Assembly: GCA_032622095.1 (NCBI GenBank)
Contig: CP136067.1
Coordinates: forward strand, 133,989,990-134,053,989
Direction: 5' to 3'
DNA: 64,000 nucleotides
DNA from: Siphonodentalium dalli
Taxonomy: Eukaryota > Mollusca > Scaphopoda > Gadilida > Siphonodentaliidae
Position numbers and translations under genes: made by a program. The notes below the pieces were generated by a model. That model was not told the DNA's origin. It saw only the letters and a list, made by a program, of their open reading frames with translations, and did no database searches. This document shows positions 22,008 to 32,138 of the stretch, piece by piece (position 1 is the first letter of the stretch; the number at the start of each line of letters is the position of its first letter).

Positions 22008-24785
22008 TACATTCAGACATACATACGGGGCTATTGGCAGGCAATCCAATGGGCAATAAGACATAAACAATCGCATAATCATACGATGTATGGTTATATA
22101 TAGCGACCTACAAGTGAACACCACGCCCTCGTGAAAACTTCCGATAAATCACTCAAAATTAAACAAAACTATATTATGTACATATCTCGACTTGAAATCA
22201 CTCACCACATTATCTCTCCATTCCGTCCTTTCAGTTGTCGTCCCGGGTCGGTTCCTGTCTCATTATATTGCTGAGACCAGTGAAGTCTGGTTCATGAAGC
22301 TCGATGAAAGAATCTCCAGTTGGGATGCAGCAAGATCTATATGTTCAGACATGGGAGGAGAAATGCCACAGTTGCTTGGCAACGATATATATGATGTGTT
22401 CAATGGTCTTGATACTGCATATCCCGGTATGTTGCAACAGCATATGCTCGTATAAATAGGTTCATATAGGACCAAAATATTGACATAGGTTCATATGGAA
22501 GTTATTTGATTCTAAAATAAGCTCATGTATGACTTACACCCCTTATTTCATTGAATGGCACGGTCCACTATGAAAGCACAATATGAAGAGCGTTCATCTG
22601 GCATATCTTTCGGTGAAAAAGTAGATTAAATATTGCACATATAAGCTTATTTCAAATAAGCGCATATACGGCTGTTTTTTTTTTTCCAATTTAGGTTCAT
22701 ATACAGCTTAATTCTGATTCAAATACTGCCGATATACGCTTATTTTGTGCATTTTAAATAAGTTCCATTTGAGCTCATTTTCGGGAGAACAAGCTGGATG
22801 CGCTTAACGGTTGAAAATATGTGTTCAACCGTTCAACGACATGTAGCAGGATCTGACAAATATACAATTGGTTACCTTCTGGTTATTACCATTATTAACT
22901 GTAACTTTGACTATTTATTCATAATCCAATATAACAATTTTTTTTAAACACAATTAAATTATAGAAACAATTAGTTATTCGGGACGACATAACCAGAAAT
23001 GGCCGCGTTCTTTGCTGTCCCAAAGAATCGAAGGGTATACATTAATCATATATAATTTTTCAATTTTTGTTAAACACGTATTGAAAATTATTGTGGTGAA
23101 TTGACGTAAACAAGGTGTGATAAGTGATAAGTCGCGAGTCGACTCGGTTGAACATAGGCTCTAAGCCGCCAATGTCACGCCATTTTACCGTCAATCCACC
23201 ACAATAACGCATGTTCTGCCGACATTCATACAAATTTGACATTTATTCCGAAGAACGATTAGCCAAAACAATGTCAACAGCCCCTATCACTCTCGCAGTA
23301 AAGTTGTTTGTTTCTAAAAGACAAAATATATTCATATATCGCTCAGTTAAAGGCGCGGGCGGCGTTCGTTGCAGAAATATTCATATTTGTTCAAATCGTC
23401 ATCAACAGAAGGAATATTAAAATATCTATAGTTGTGTTCAAAATCAGCGCTTAAATAGTATATTACCAAGACGCACGATGGTGTACGTAAACAAGAGTTT
23501 GTTCGTGTTACAGAAGTTGTGCTTCTGTTTACATAACACAGCGCAAATCTATTGGTTAATCAAACAAAAATGATATAAACGCTCTTTATTATTTCCATAT
23601 CAGGAAAACATTAACAAATAACGCTCTATATTTTACTATTATTTCTGTTTATGGCGGTTTTTGACGGAGTTGAATATTTTAACAGCATACCCATCGCCAA
23701 CGCCGCCCGTATCTTTAATGACCTAAGCATTTTGTCAATGAGATGGACTTGCATGTAATGGGAGTGGGCATCCTATATATCCCGATGTTCTCAGTTTTTA
23801 TGAAGAAATAAACATTCAACCCTTAAACATATTTAATATGGATTATGCATGGACAATCGGGGCGTCTATTGGTTATACATTTTGATTTCATTTACAAGTA
23901 GATATGATCGCTTGAGCTTTAACGTTTTAACTGATTCTTGTTAGCTTGAAGTCAGGAGACTCCTGTTTCAATCAACATATCCTCGCCCGAATACTCACGC
24001 AATCGACCTCTGAAATAAACAGATAATGGAGCATGCCCGTTATTTCGTTTTATGGCGCGGGCCACAGTGAAAATGCGTGTTAAGGAGTGTATACCTGAAC
24101 ATTCGACAGTTGGCATCTTTGTGTCATTCTCCGCGCATAATCTTCTTAGAATCGCCTCATTATGAGTAGATAATGTGACTAAAATTCTCTCATTTTCAGC
24201 ACATTATCATCTCAAAAAGATGCATTTCTAAGCACATTATCTACCTAAAAGAAGTTTTATTATAAGCAGATAATGTGTGGGTTTTATAGAGAACAGGTTG
24301 GTTTTAATTGATGTAGTCTGTCTGTATGAAGTTATCTGCGATATTAGAATAACACAATGTTAACATTGTCGTCTGCATAGCGTCACTTATCCTCTGCCTG
24401 TGGGGTATACTACAAGCTATACTAATTTCAAACATTGGACGACAAACGTCATGGCCAGAACACTCATAATAATTAAACGCAAATTGATACATGTACTTAA
24501 CCACATATTGTGTTTATTTCAGATGTCCTGAAAACATCCGATTTCGATGGTTACTGGATAGCAGTGAAGGAGAACAATGGACAATGGTTCAACCTTGATG
24601 GATCGTTTGCCACGCCCCTCAATTGGCACAATAGTGAACCAAACCGGGGCACTGGCGCCTGTGCCACCATTGCTCATGGCACAGTCTTCTTCCCAAATGC
24701 AATTCCCACATTTCAACTGGACGATCTTTTATGCAATGAGACCGTGTGGACACCGCGATATGTCTGCCGATTCACTTACCTTTAG
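18124..24785 (+). CDS. Secreted apple/PAN-like plus C-type lectin domain protein (lectin gene 1, three exons)
   Basis: Exons are 18124-18424, 22235-22426 and 24523-24785, joined by phase-1 introns with GT-AG borders (donors GTGAGG and GTATGT; acceptors TTTCAG and TTTCAG). The product is 251 aa. Residues 1 to about 22 form a hydrophobic signal peptide (MEIYTLAFTLLYILGTVES). Residues about 23-100 carry Cys 51, 55, 60 and 72 in a C-x3-C-x4-C...C pattern (CAHKCLSDGC...KKCYLY) like an apple/PAN module. Residues 107-250 form a CTLD: the first Cys is in SICSDMGGEMPQLL, YWIAV (175-179) stands for the WIG motif, EPN (203-205) is the triad known to favour mannose-type ligands, and ACATI, LLCNE and YVCRF supply the remaining cysteines. 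The usual WND is replaced by LDD. The likely role is extracellular, calcium-dependent sugar binding, for example in immunity or mucus. The start is the first ATG before the signal peptide. Intron 1 carries a truncated duplicate of exon 2. Gene 2 downstream is a paralogue. Confidence 0.85.
18911..19349 (-). mobile_element. TTAA-flanked MITE, diverged copy in intron 1 of lectin gene 1
   Basis: In plus-strand order it reads TTAA-AGATACGGGTGGTGTTGGCGG...AACGCCGCCCGCGCCT-TTAA, which is reverse orientation relative to copy A. It keeps the internal AATAAAGAG word near 19170 and GTAAACA runs. It groups with the 23347 copy (CCGCCCG/CGGGCGG ends) rather than with the main subfamily. Confidence 0.75.
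19859..19950 (+). pseudogene. Truncated duplicate of lectin exon 2 (decoy exon) in intron 1
   Basis: This matches 22199-22295 with only a few differences. It includes the intronic polypyrimidine tract, the TTTCAG acceptor (AG at 19888-19889) and the first ~60 nt of coding text ([19 protein letters not shown]). Homology stops at GGTTCAT and runs into unrelated sequence with a stop after about nine more codons, at 19976. It has no evident donor. If its acceptor were used, it would truncate the protein before the CTLD. Only the 5' part of the exon is duplicated, and the intact exon lies about 2.3 kb downstream on the far side of a LINE. Confidence 0.85.
20160..20219 (+). repeat. (ACAT)n-type microsatellite at the 5' junction of a LINE
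   Basis: ATACATAC-type repeats run to the exact point where LINE coding homology starts. The same repeat type (CACACATACATACAC) reappears just after the LINE at about 21938, so the LINE probably landed inside a pre-existing microsatellite. Confidence 0.75.
20220..21937 (+). pseudogene. 5'-truncated CR1/jockey-like LINE: reverse transcriptase and 3' UTR
   Basis: The RT begins abruptly at LFKSGDKQNFSNYRPVSLLP (20220) and continues through several frames: SQYGFRNNRSTSQAIMELVE, then VFIDLKKAFDTIDHKILLSK (catalytic Asp of motif A), a GVPQG-like block near 20640, and IIMFADDTNLFLKG (the catalytic FADD box, about 20725). The long open part, 20635-21561, covers the RT thumb and C-terminal region (KFLGVHIDHNLTWTDQI, LYQCLIAPYLNYCCEIWG). 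It ends before a ~375-bp 3' UTR containing tandem CTATTGACAATTG units and a terminal AATAAATAACTCAACTCAA. The endonuclease and all upstream parts are missing. Several frameshifts and stops before 20635 make it non-functional. It sits in intron 1 of lectin gene 1, in the same orientation. Confidence 0.85.
21957..22003. repeat. (TA)n microsatellite
   Basis: An uninterrupted TA dinucleotide run of about 45 bp immediately follows the microsatellite at the LINE 3' junction. Confidence 0.95.
22500..22830 (+). repeat. Dispersed repeat rich in AATAAGC(T/G)CATAT words, in intron 2
   Basis: It contains CTTATTTCATTGAATGGCACGG followed by CCACTATGAAAGC, then several ATAAGC-CATATA words and TTCGGGAGAACAAGCTGG at its end. 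It is related to 24011-24300 and 38570-38940 and, in reverse, to 35700-36040 and 62270-62470. Confidence 0.6.
23088..23207. repeat. MITE-like inverted repeat, 120 bp
   Basis: The left arm TTATTGTGGTGAATTGACG (23088) pairs with CGTCAATCCACCACAATAA (ending 23207), about 23 bp with one mismatch and a single-base indel. The loop is about 75 bp. There is no coding content. Confidence 0.7.
23347..23718 (+). mobile_element. TTAA-flanked MITE, short diverged copy in intron 2
   Basis: TTAA-AGGCGCGGGCGGCGTTCG at the left and AACGCCGCCCGTATCT-TTAA at the right. About 364 bp long, with AACGCTCTTTATTATTTCC and GTTTATGGCGGTTTTTGACG shared with the main family. With the 18911 copy it forms a subfamily with longer GC-rich inverted ends. 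Confidence 0.8.
24011..24300 (+). repeat. Dispersed ~300-bp repeat (copy with GGCGCGGGCCACAGTGAAAA)
   Basis: It shares with 38570-38940 the order: TGAAATAA(A/G)CAGATAA, TATGGCGCGGGCCACA, TGTGTCATT, CTCATTTTCAG, AGATAATGTG and AGAGAACAGG/GGGAGAACAGG. No terminal repeats are obvious. It lies 220 bp before exon 3 of lectin gene 1. Confidence 0.65.
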
Positions 24786-24813
24786 ATCAGACAGAAAGTC
24801 GCAGAGAATATAT

Positions 24814-25322
24814 ATGTGACCCGCCATATAAAATCCAGTCGTAGGTCGGGATTTTTTACCCTGTGCCAATGCATTCTCTTATATATTCGAGTCGACCATA
24901 TGTCGCCTCACATATATAAGAGAAAGCATTGGCCTAACAATTTTTTACAATTTTAATAATTTGTTCTTGTATTCTTTAACAATTTTATAATTTCACCCAT
25001 ACAGAGCCCCAGACAAACATGAGCAGACGACACTCTTCTATATATGTGTGGGGCTCCCTGCAGGGTAATGGATGTTTTTTATTTTATGTCCTAAAAATTG
25101 TAAGAAACATTTATTTGTTGTCTGGGGCTCTGTATGGGTGAAATTATAAAATTGTTAAAGAATACAAGAACAAATTATTAAAATTGTAAAAAATTGTTAG
25201 GCCAATGCATTCTCTTATATATGCGAGGCGACCTATGGTCGACTCGCATATATAAGAGAATGCATTGGCACATGGTAAAAAAAATCCCGACTTACGACTG
25301 GATTTGATATGGCGGGTCACAT
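24814..25322. mobile_element. 509-bp foldback element just after lectin gene 1
   Basis: Two ~205-bp arms (24814 to about 25018 and about 25112 to 25322) are near-perfect inverted copies. They run from ATGTGACCCGCCATAT through TGCCAATGCATTCTC to TTTCACCCATACAGAGCCCC and AGACAAACAT. Each arm also contains its own smaller palindrome (CCAATGCATTCTCTTATATA against TATATAAGAGAATGCATTGG), so the structure is a palindrome of palindromes. The centre is about 90 bp. A clear target duplication was not resolved. It starts 28 bp after the gene 1 stop codon, so it is probably inside the 3' UTR or at the polyadenylation region. A solo copy of the inner palindrome is at 38098-38170. Confidence 0.9.
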
Positions 25323-28300
25323 ATTAGTAGTCAGATGGTCCACCATCAGAGCAGTCGATAATCCATGAGGCATTATTGTAATAGCAGTAGAAATGACATT
25401 AGTGGTAGTGCGTGGTTAGCGATACAAAAATGTTTGACTTTCGATTACAAAGTGATAAAGCACGATTCAATTGCATGTTTTATCTGGTAACTGGAACACA
25501 CGCTCGCACACGATTGTTCGTGTAAATTCGAGGAAACCCCAAGGTTTCATTGCATTTAGAATCTGAACAATTATTAAGATACTCCCAAAAGCAATAGTTT
25601 ATTTTATACATGTGAGAGTTTGAACATGTTATTATCTTGTTGTCCGTTTGGCTACCAAGAACTGCTGGACTAATAATCACGCACATGTCCAGTGCATTTA
25701 TGAGAAAAGAAAGAGAAACCCGGAACTAATTGCAACATAATAGTGTTTTGCAGGAATACACGTAAGTACACAAACCCTTCATAAACAACGTACCGAAAAT
25801 CAGAAAAGGGAACTTTGTGAATTTCTTGAAATAAATTCGGAAACATTTGATCAAATTCTGGTATATATATATTCCAATTTAAAATTCACAAACATTTCCA
25901 ATTGTATGTCTATTTTGTCGACCATACGTTTCTGATTCAAGAACAGAAAACCATTCCCAGATGTGTTAAGTATTTTGCGAGTTGTGTGTCACCAACACTG
26001 CGAATTTACCTAATTTTTTAGCCACAATTTCTCAGAATGAGCCAAATTCCGTATTTCATGGTCGTTTATTGAAAAAAACTGGAGAACAATGAAGGTATTA
26101 TCACTGTTTTATTAATATCCTCACTAGATTATACAATTTTTTTTTAATAATTTATGCATCTATGATTAAGAAGAAAACGATATTCTGAAACAAACATTGT
26201 TCAATTGTATGGACCAAATTTGCGTCTGACAAAACTCGTGTGATGAAATGCCATATTTGAGGTCATATAACTAAATATATCAATATCCATATGCCCTGTT
26301 TTATCACAACCTTTTAAGTGTTCTAGATTAACAAACTACATAAATCTAACAGAAATCGGACGAAGGAAACAATATTATGTCCCATGTTTCATTAATCTCA
26401 ACTTGTTTTAAGAAATGTCATTTTGGGGAATTTTCTAAAAGGTTTCGATGTTTAATTAGAAAAACAAAACAACTATGGGTGTGAATTATTTGAACTTTTC
26501 TACTGCAACACTTTAATGTTGAAAAAATAACATTGCATTGTTTATGCCATACAATTGATTTGACTCATGTTTTAAGACACTGATTCCAAATCAGAACGTT
26601 GGTATAGTTGTAGGGGAAACCACAAAGTTAAAAGGCAATCTTATCACCAAATTCCAACCATTGACACAATGTTTGCTTTGTTCCACTTTGTGTATAATCC
26701 TGATGAATTACAAAACATCTTAATACTTCACTGGACGTTTATTTAAACTTTGATGGTCATGTTATATCAAATAATTCCAAAAATTTGGCATTCCGCTGCC
26801 AAACTACGAACAAAAATAATCACAGCTCTGACTGTGAAAATACCAATCGGTAGTGGCAAATGTATTCAGAAGTTGTAATGTTTTGTGTTTGAAGATGCTT
26901 GTTATCAAAGTTTTGCTTGATATGCTTTCCCATACCACATTGTGTTGCAGTTCAAATTTGGAGTAATTTTCCAAAAGGATGAGTGCAATCCTGTTGGTAT
27001 AACCATTGAACTGCTATTTTCTCAACACATAAATGTTTTAAGATGACAGATCAAATAATATTACACAATCAAATTTCGTTCGTTTGTCTAATTGTACAAC
27101 AAAGAATTTAACAAAAAGGCCAAATTAGCCCACAATAGAATTTTCGGAAACAAATCTAGACAAAGGATTCATATGGTCATAACTTCATTTTCCTCACCAA
27201 TATAGTTATAAAATCATTCAGAATTTCTTTGCGCCAGTAAACTTAAAAGGTAATGAGAAATTCAGGGCATTTGGATATACATTTATTGAGTTACATTAAC
27301 TCAAATATTGTTCCATAACATGTGTTAGAGGTAATATTTGTCCATACAATGAAAAATATTGCTGAAGAATATTTTTGACTTCTTAATCATATATCCATAA
27401 AGTAATGACTGTTTTTGTACAACCGAGTATGACATTTGATAAAACAGTATTTAAATTATTTGACCATAAAATATGGAACTTGGCACATTCTGAAAAATAA
27501 ATAGGCTCCAAAATCAGGTAAACTCCTGTTTTGAAGGCACATAACTCGATAAAAACTTAACGGATTTTGGAAAGGTTTTCTGTTCTGGGCTCGACAAAAC
27601 GGACTTGAAATTGGAATTGTGAATCTGAACTTTCCGTATACATTCCTGGAAATCCACAAATTGATGAGTTGACTATATTTCACTAAATTTATTTCACGAA
27701 ATTCATCAATATCCCTTTTATTGATTTGTGTTGATTTCTATTATGTTTATGGATGGTTTATCTACATTTTATGCTTCATATTCCTTCAAAATAAATGATG
27801 TTGTGATTAGTTCTGGATAAAACCATACATGCACTGGACTACACACGAACCAAATAACTGAATAGTTTATTGGATTGGCCATACTAGAGGAAGCTCCATT
27901 TTTGTCATGAGTTTGAGCTATTGTACTGGAATATTATAACATAGTGTCCTCACAAATTACCCCGAAGAATAAAGCAATCACAAACATTTCTGCTCAACGA
28001 AAACTGTATAATGACACATGGTGAGCTGGACACTTCGTTATGGACCTATGACTTAAAACTCATCACAGCCCGTTTCATTGACCAACAGACATGGCATGAA
28101 AATTCTAAAATATATAAACATATATATGGGTAGCTGTCTTTGCACATTACTAAAATTAATTTTGAAATTTCTTGAATCAAGAAAAAAAAATTCTTCTCGA
28201 GATCGTCTGATATGGTATCATGGACAAATAATCTGTACTTTTGAAAAACTAAATATTTTACAGAAGGTCTTGGTAGCATAACAGCGAAATGTTAAATATG

Positions 28301-28553
28301 CCCCATGCCTTAAAGGTAGAGAAAATAGGGTTATAATTTCCAACGGGTTGATGCTTCTTAAACATCGATTGAACAAAGATCAAAAGGGAATTCCATACAT
28401 ATTTTGAGACAATACATTTTAAAATAATATTTGAAAAACGACGTTTATTTCTTGTAATTACAACAAAAACATTGCACTTTGGAGTATGTACTTCTTAATC
28501 TTCAACATTGTTATTCAGTCTTTACACATGGATGCATAGACTTTATTATTTAG
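25323..28553. other. Long AT-rich stretch with no recognised feature
   Basis: About 3.2 kb without coding exons, RNA genes or clear tandem repeats. A CATAACTCGATAAAA phrase near 27540 recalls the GACATAACTCGG text of the GGACGGAC repeats and may be a decayed copy. The short open frames here are incidental. Confidence 0.5.
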
Positions 28554-28688
28554 ATAATGCATGGCTTGGAGTTGACTATGCCAAAATAGTGGTCCTCGAG
28601 GAGGAATAGTCCACGAGCCGCAGGCGAGTTGACTATTCCTCCTCGAGGACCACTATTTTGGCATAGTCAACGACAAGTCATGCATTAT
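28554..28688. mobile_element. Perfect-stem hairpin element (copy 1)
   Basis: The arm TGACTATGCCAAAATAGTGG (from 28573, running 39 bp to 28611) is perfectly mirrored at 28631-28669. Outside it, ATAATGCATGGCTTG pairs imperfectly with CAAGTCATGCATTAT. The loop is only 19 bp. A second copy is at 44169-44264, and ATCGAAC(A/G)TTT follows both copies, so the mobile unit may extend beyond the hairpin. Confidence 0.85.
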
Positions 28689-28719
28689 TTATTATATTAT
28701 ATTATATCGAACATTTGTT

Positions 28720-28977
28720 ATTGTTTTTTTGTGTGTGTTTTTTGTTGTGTTTTTGGTGGTGGTATTGTGTTTGTTCTTGTTTTTGTTGTGTTTTTGGTGG
28801 TGGTGTTGTTGTGCTTTTTGTTGTGTTTTTATTTTGTATTTTGTTGTGTTTTTGGTGTTGGTGTTGTTGTGTTTTTTGTTGTGTTTTTGGTGGTGGTGTT
28901 GTTGTGTTTTTTGTTGTGTTTTTGTTTTGGATTTTGTTGTGTTTTGTGTTGTGTTTTTGTTTTGTTTTTTGTTGTCA
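28720..28977 (+). repeat. G/T-only minisatellite
   Basis: About 255 bp almost devoid of A and C on the plus strand, built from TTGTTGTGTTTTTGGTGGTGGTG-like units of about 20-60 bp. It creates long overlapping open frames on both strands (Phe/Cys/Val-rich on plus, Asn/Lys/Gln/Thr-rich on minus). These are composition artefacts and should not be annotated as proteins. Confidence 0.9.
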
Positions 28978-30639
28978 TTTGGATTATCTTCTGCAAATCT
29001 ATGATCACTCATTTAGACAGGCAAACTCAATAATTGAAGTAGCTGATAGCAGCCGGTAAGTAAATTAAACAGTGTCTCAGTATGCGCATAGTTAATTCCG
29101 GCTACGAAATCGGTCTTGAAATAATTGAGTTACGAAAATATCATCGGAGAAAACAAATTAAATTCGAGGAGACATGAGCACAATCTTGCGTCAACACCCA
29201 ATTGAGCCAGAGAAAAATAAAGTGACGATTATATTACACATGTATATACGTTTATTAACTCACGATAACGAATTTACAGTATATAATCCAGAAAATTGGA
29301 TCTAGCATCGAAGCGTGTTTTCTGGATTTCAACACGGAAGTGTCTACAATTATCATGCGTATTTGAAAACGAGGATCGCCCTTCGTCAAACCGGACCGAA
29401 TGCGATTACTAGTATCTACCGGGAAATCGGTCTTTCTCGAAGTCTAATGATATACCGATATAGCAAAAACATACAGGATAGTTTCAGATTGACCGTGTGT
29501 CCAGGTGGCAATACGATTGTGCAAACACAAATTATGTTACTATAAATAGAAACAGAATAGTAGGTGACTGCATACGGGGACAGGTCTTGGCTGACGGGTG
29601 ATTATGGATTTATCTGACTCATGGAGTAATACATTAATTATCCCTATCCCCCGGTTGGTACACACATAGTAATCGGCTTAAATTTTGCATAATACAAGAC
29701 AAACATCATGATACGTGTGCGCACAAGTACAGTACATGTCAAACTGAAAATCATTTACCATTTAAAGACATATTATGCATTTAAATCATTGAATATAACC
29801 AATCAGTATCAAAACACTACACCCGTTGGGAGCATGTAGCAATGAACTAGGATTGTCGAAAGTTCCAAACACAACGACTTGACCATTTCCGAGAACACAA
29901 CGTTTGAACTACGCAAATATGTAAATATTTACTTCTTTATTCGGGACGGTTTATTTGAAATAAACAGTACGTCAATGATTGCGCCAATTGTTGTCACTGC
30001 GTTCAATCCGTTTATAACAATGAAGCTGTTTTCTGACTATTTGGATATCGAATATATGAAAATAACTTATTTTGGTATGAGTATGTCTTATTTCGTGCGG
30101 AACAACTCCAACGGAGTGTTTCACATCATTTTAAGAATTCATGTATTGTTATGCGTTAGTGTCTCTAATGACACTATTTGTCAGGTATATGCTGATACTT
30201 GTCCAAATTCAAGTAAATGATTAGAAATAAATTTACTATATCCTCACTTTCTATCCAAATATCCAACATGCGGGTGCAAAATTTCAAGTTTACTATCACG
30301 TGTACTCAAAATTGGTACTCACTTGACATTTTAATTATACCCCCTTTGACTGCATATGACTGTCAGTTCCAGGCTGACATGATGTGGGTGCCAGTTAAGC
30401 AAATGTGATTATTCTTAGTCGAGCAAATGTTGATAGTGAATTGATAGTGAATCAAGTTTCACGAATTTTTTTATTCTTCTATTCAAGATAAATTTCTCTT
30501 TGTTTTTGTTTTTTGGTTATACATTTGCAGCCTTCACTGTATGTTATACATGTATAAAAGCTGGGACAATTTGCGTGATGTTTATTACAAATCATTGATA
30601 GCCCTATTGTGTTCATGTTGAGCTAGCCATGACCCCTGA
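28978..30639. other. No gene recognised
   Basis: Open frames at 29315-29545 and 29879-30220 (113 codons) lack recognisable domains, splice context or repeats. I cannot support them as genes. Confidence 0.4.
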
Positions 30640-30944
30640 AACCTAAAGCCACATGGCGGTTTGCGCTCCAAAATACACATAATATTAATCTCTTTTGAAA
30701 TAGGTCGATAAATATCTGACCTACCTTTCTACGACCATTATGTAACCCAGAAAAAGACGCATTGAAGTAATGAAAGATAGAACTGTGTATACGGTGTTTG
30801 GGTCCGACCCCCCAAAAAACGCCATTTGCGCGACATGGAACAGAAAAGAGCGTTCCCTGGTAGTCTATTCCTGATACGGTAGCAATAAAGAGCGTCTGTC
30901 TGACTACTGGCGAAAAGTTGAAAACGGCTGAAAATGGCTGTGCC
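30640..30944. repeat. Diverged dispersed repeat carrying AATAAAGAGCG (pair with 40298-40440)
   Basis: CACATGG...GTTTG-GCTCC, TAATATT..TCTTTTGAA and AGACGCATTGAAG occur in the same order at about 30648-30770 and 40300-40420. The 3' part has AAGAGCGTTCC and CAATAAAGAGCGTC, words shared with the TTAA MITEs. Confidence 0.5.
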
Positions 30945-31946
30945 TTTATCACGGCTGGTAATCTATACATGCACATCCAAATAATGGACAGAATTGGATC
31001 ATCCTGTTGTGCATGTATAGATTGATTTCTTCACCTCGACAGGTAGGTACCTCATCTAAATTCACTTTTTTTGTTGATTTCTTCATTGTTTTCGCTAAAA
31101 CCACTCTTACGTTGGGATGTGGGGATGGTTAACGGACGACTACACATAGGTTTCCACGCCGCATGTGTCCCCGATTAAAATATCTCGGCGTTGTCATCGG
31201 AATTTTTTATTGTTTTTTTCTTCCCGGCGAAGAAAAATTATCACATTTTGGCACATTTCTACCACAAAACTGACTGGTATAGGTTTACCCATGATGTTAT
31301 GTGTGATGTGTGGGCTAACGAACCATTTGCAACCATTCCCCGCTCGTCATTTTGCTGTTTACGCGAAAACCAGGACAAATCATTTCACATTTATTGTTGA
31401 TCGGCATAATTGTTGAGACTCTGTAGAATTGGAGAGGCCATCCTCGCCACTAAATATCGCAATTTTCGACCTCATTTGAACACACGGGGTCCAATTATAC
31501 ATGCCATGTTACACTGGAGAATATGTTTTCAATATACGAACGTGTGCACATAAAAATACGGTCGTGTATAACAGAGACCTGTATTGCACGTACGTAAATA
31601 TTTGCATGTAGACTGTTGTCATTATGTCTGCATTTGATGCGTCGTTGGCTCAACTGTAATATCGACTACCGTGCTGTACGTCGTCTAGAACTACCAATCA
31701 CAACATGTCAATGAATGTGTTAGTTGTAAACGTCGGCTATATTTGTTGCCACTTGTTTTAAATTTAACACACGTACGATGTTTGAGGGGACCCGCTACTT
31801 GCAACCCGTAATTTTGTGGCACATCAAAATATAACGTGGTACACATAAATTACGGTCGTCGGTAACAGATACATGTATATATAGGGCTATAGCACCCCCA
31901 GTATCTGCAATCATAATTATTGACCAGTATGATCACATGTTCAAAC

Positions 31947-32108
31947 CACGGGAGCGTGGGACGTCATATATGACCCCCTGAGACAAATTTTGGGGCGATT
32001 TTTAGCGATTAGCCTACTCCGTCCGAGCGTAAGCGATGAGTAATCGCTACAAATTCGGCTCAAGAAATTGTTTGAGGGGTCATAATATATGACGTTCCAA
32101 GCTCCCGT
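31947..32108. mobile_element. 162-bp MITE nested in the 4.47-kb element
   Basis: CACGGGAGCGTGGGACGTCA at the left mirrors TGACGTTCCAAGCTCCCGTG at the right. The arms are about 40 bp with few mismatches. The flanks GTTCAAAC and GTACAAAC match at 7 of 8 positions and may be an 8-bp target duplication. The middle holds a small TAGCGATTA/TAATCGCTA hairpin. Confidence 0.75.
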
Positions 32109-32138
32109 GTACAAACGTCATTTTTTTTAACTTGCAGA

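Noticed and set aside
28629-29059. Several overlapping open frames of 91-134 codons on both strands
   Set aside because: They are produced by the G/T-only minisatellite; residues are almost only Phe/Cys/Val/Leu or Asn/Lys/Gln/Thr/His with no domain.
29879-30220. 113-codon open frame
   Set aside because: No signal, domain, repeat or neighbour supports it.
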